A stretch of DNA of 51,585 bases. Origin: Cytidiella melzeri (taxonomy: Eukaryota > Basidiomycota > Agaricomycetes > Polyporales > Irpicaceae). The position numbers and the translations under genes are program-made. Under the pieces are notes generated by a model, which was not told the DNA's origin, made no database searches, and saw only the letters and a program-made list of their open reading frames with translations. Positions 50,598 to 51,585 of this stretch are shown here, in pieces (within the stretch, counting starts at the first letter, position 1; the number at the start of each line of letters is the position of its first letter). The stretch lies in assembly GCA_022592445.1 (NCBI GenBank), contig JABYQR010000317.1, positions 1-51,585 of the forward strand. The letters are read 5' to 3'.

Positions 50598-51585
50598 ATG
50601 CCAAACAACTCTCGCCGTACTTCCCGTCGCGTCAATGCCCGCTTCGCTCCCCATTCTCCCAATGATCCCTACCGCGTTCATGACTACACTCGGTTTGACC
50701 GTATGGGTCACCCCATCGTCATGGAGATAAGGAGTTCAGCAACTCCCATCTCCATCCGTATGAGTCAAACCGATGCTCAGGATGCCAGGATCAATGTCAA
50801 CTACGTTGACAGGGACGGAGTTCGGCGCATGGAATCGATGGAGTACAGCCTTCTCGGTTGTCATGGCTGGGACAGGTTCAGGCAGAGTGATAGGCAAAGG
50901 CACCTCCGAGAGGTTAATCGCATCATTGATGAAGCCAATCGTGAGGCGGAATTGGATTTATACAGACGAAGGCCTCGCAATGTCAGTGCGGAAATAAGGG
51001 CACATCAAACCCAAAGTTCTTCCAGGGTTAATGCTGCACCTCCTCGCCGATCTGCGTCGCCGTCGCACCCAATCCTCATCGTCATCCTACTCCAATGCCA
51101 CCGCCTTTTGTGAGTGCAGGATTATCGCTTTGGGACATGGTTGCCCAAGCATTAAATAATTTTGCATCTCCACAGACTTCTTCTACAATGGTCAATCCGC
51201 CTACACCGGTCATCCCGGATATCGTTGATGGTATGAACGGTTTAAATATCAGTTCACCAGTTTCTCATGACTCTTCAGAACCAGTAGTCCAGGCCGCTTC
51301 AGCTGCCGAGCCTACTCCTGTTCCGTCCTCCACTACTCAGGAGGAGGGACAGGTTGAAGATGAATGGCCAACGGTATTCGCTCCCCAACCAGTCGTTCCC
51401 ACCTTCTCATTCGACGACTGGGTCCACGTCGATCGTACCGACACTAGGCCGGCTTCGCCTGTCTATCCTTGTGGTATGGTTTATGGCGTGGATGGACCAA
51501 AGGGGGAGGTATTCAGGCCGGAGCAGGTTTGTTCCATCCTCGCTATGCAACACGTCAACCACCCCAACTATACGCCCAATGAGCT
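50598..51585 (+). CDS. Copia-2 ORF-B, partial, probable frameshift
   Basis: The ATG at 50598 opens MPNNSRRTSRRVNARFAP, an Arg-rich N-terminus as in Copia-1 ORF-B. The frame as read stops at 51113. From about 51065, however, another frame continues smoothly to the window end (NPHRHPTPMPPPFVSAGLSL, TFSFDDWVHVDR, GPKGEVFRPEQVCSIL), so a one-base indel lies near 51060-51070. Sequence similarity to Copia-1 ORF-B is weak beyond composition, but the position, the 2-nt stop-start gap and the Arg-rich start agree. Function unknown. Confidence 0.65.

Larger units (their letters stand above)
49020..51585 (+). mobile_element. Second copia-type element (Copia-2), 5' part, runs off the window
   Basis: The same architecture as Copia-1 in the opposite direction: LTR-like promoter, an identical 18-nt initiator-tRNA PBS at 49805, a leader of about 500 nt, ORF-A (50311) and ORF-B (50598). 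No gag or pol is reached before the window ends. The left boundary of the LTR cannot be fixed without its 3' partner; it lies between 48738 and about 49150. Confidence 0.75.

Overview
The window looks like a transposon-rich block from a mushroom-forming basidiomycete (Agaricomycetes). The evidence is the many genes with 45-65 bp introns, a Plavaka-type DNA transposase, a fungal MACPF pore-former fragment, a Ty3/gypsy chromovirus, Ty1/copia elements and a Helitron-type helicase, with pieces of conserved host genes between them (ataxin-10-like, Drs1/DDX27-like DEAD-box helicase, APC4-like, separase-like). All family names come from reading translated sequence by eye; no search was run.

Layout. 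1-857 (-): unknown spliced gene with SDSDE repeats. 1091-4310 (+): Plavaka transposase pseudogene with four exons and two in-frame TGA stops. 4442-5162 (-): truncated MACPF gene. 5284-6240: tandem repeats and an orphan promoter or LTR-like segment. 6530-9156 (-): decayed Helitron helicase. 9824-20341 (+): fragments of ataxin-10-like, DEAD-box helicase and APC4-like genes in series. The first is split, inside an intron, by a 7.3-kb copia element (9968-17274, minus strand, 523-bp LTRs, 5-bp target duplication). 22847-30562: three spliced genes, one of them transposase-like. 31654-32181 (-): pogo-like transposase N-terminus. 35310-36050 (-): separase-like fragment. 36517-48732: a 12.2-kb chromovirus array with three LTRs, flanked as a whole by one 5-bp duplication. 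49.0 kb to the end: a second copia-type element on the plus strand, running off the window.

How the retroelements are built. Both copia elements carry two extra genes, ORF-A (about 92 aa) and ORF-B, between the 5' LTR and gag; ORF-A stops 2 nt before the ORF-B start in both. The chromovirus carries its own pre-gag ORF (246 aa) of unknown function. Its gag is joined to that ORF in one frame across a single TAG in the better copy, and pol follows through a -1 slip on a T-run at the gag stop. Its primer-binding site pairs with the predicted 5' end of its own transcript, as in Tf1-type self-priming. Copia is instead primed by the anticodon arm of initiator tRNA-Met. A Cys/His-containing segment without an ATG lies upstream of gag in both a copia and a chromovirus copy.

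Most coding sequence here is broken. Every in-frame stop I found inside a conserved exon is TGA, and most fit CGA to TGA change, as expected from methyl-cytosine decay. The likely host genes are fragments; no RNA genes or CRISPR arrays were seen.
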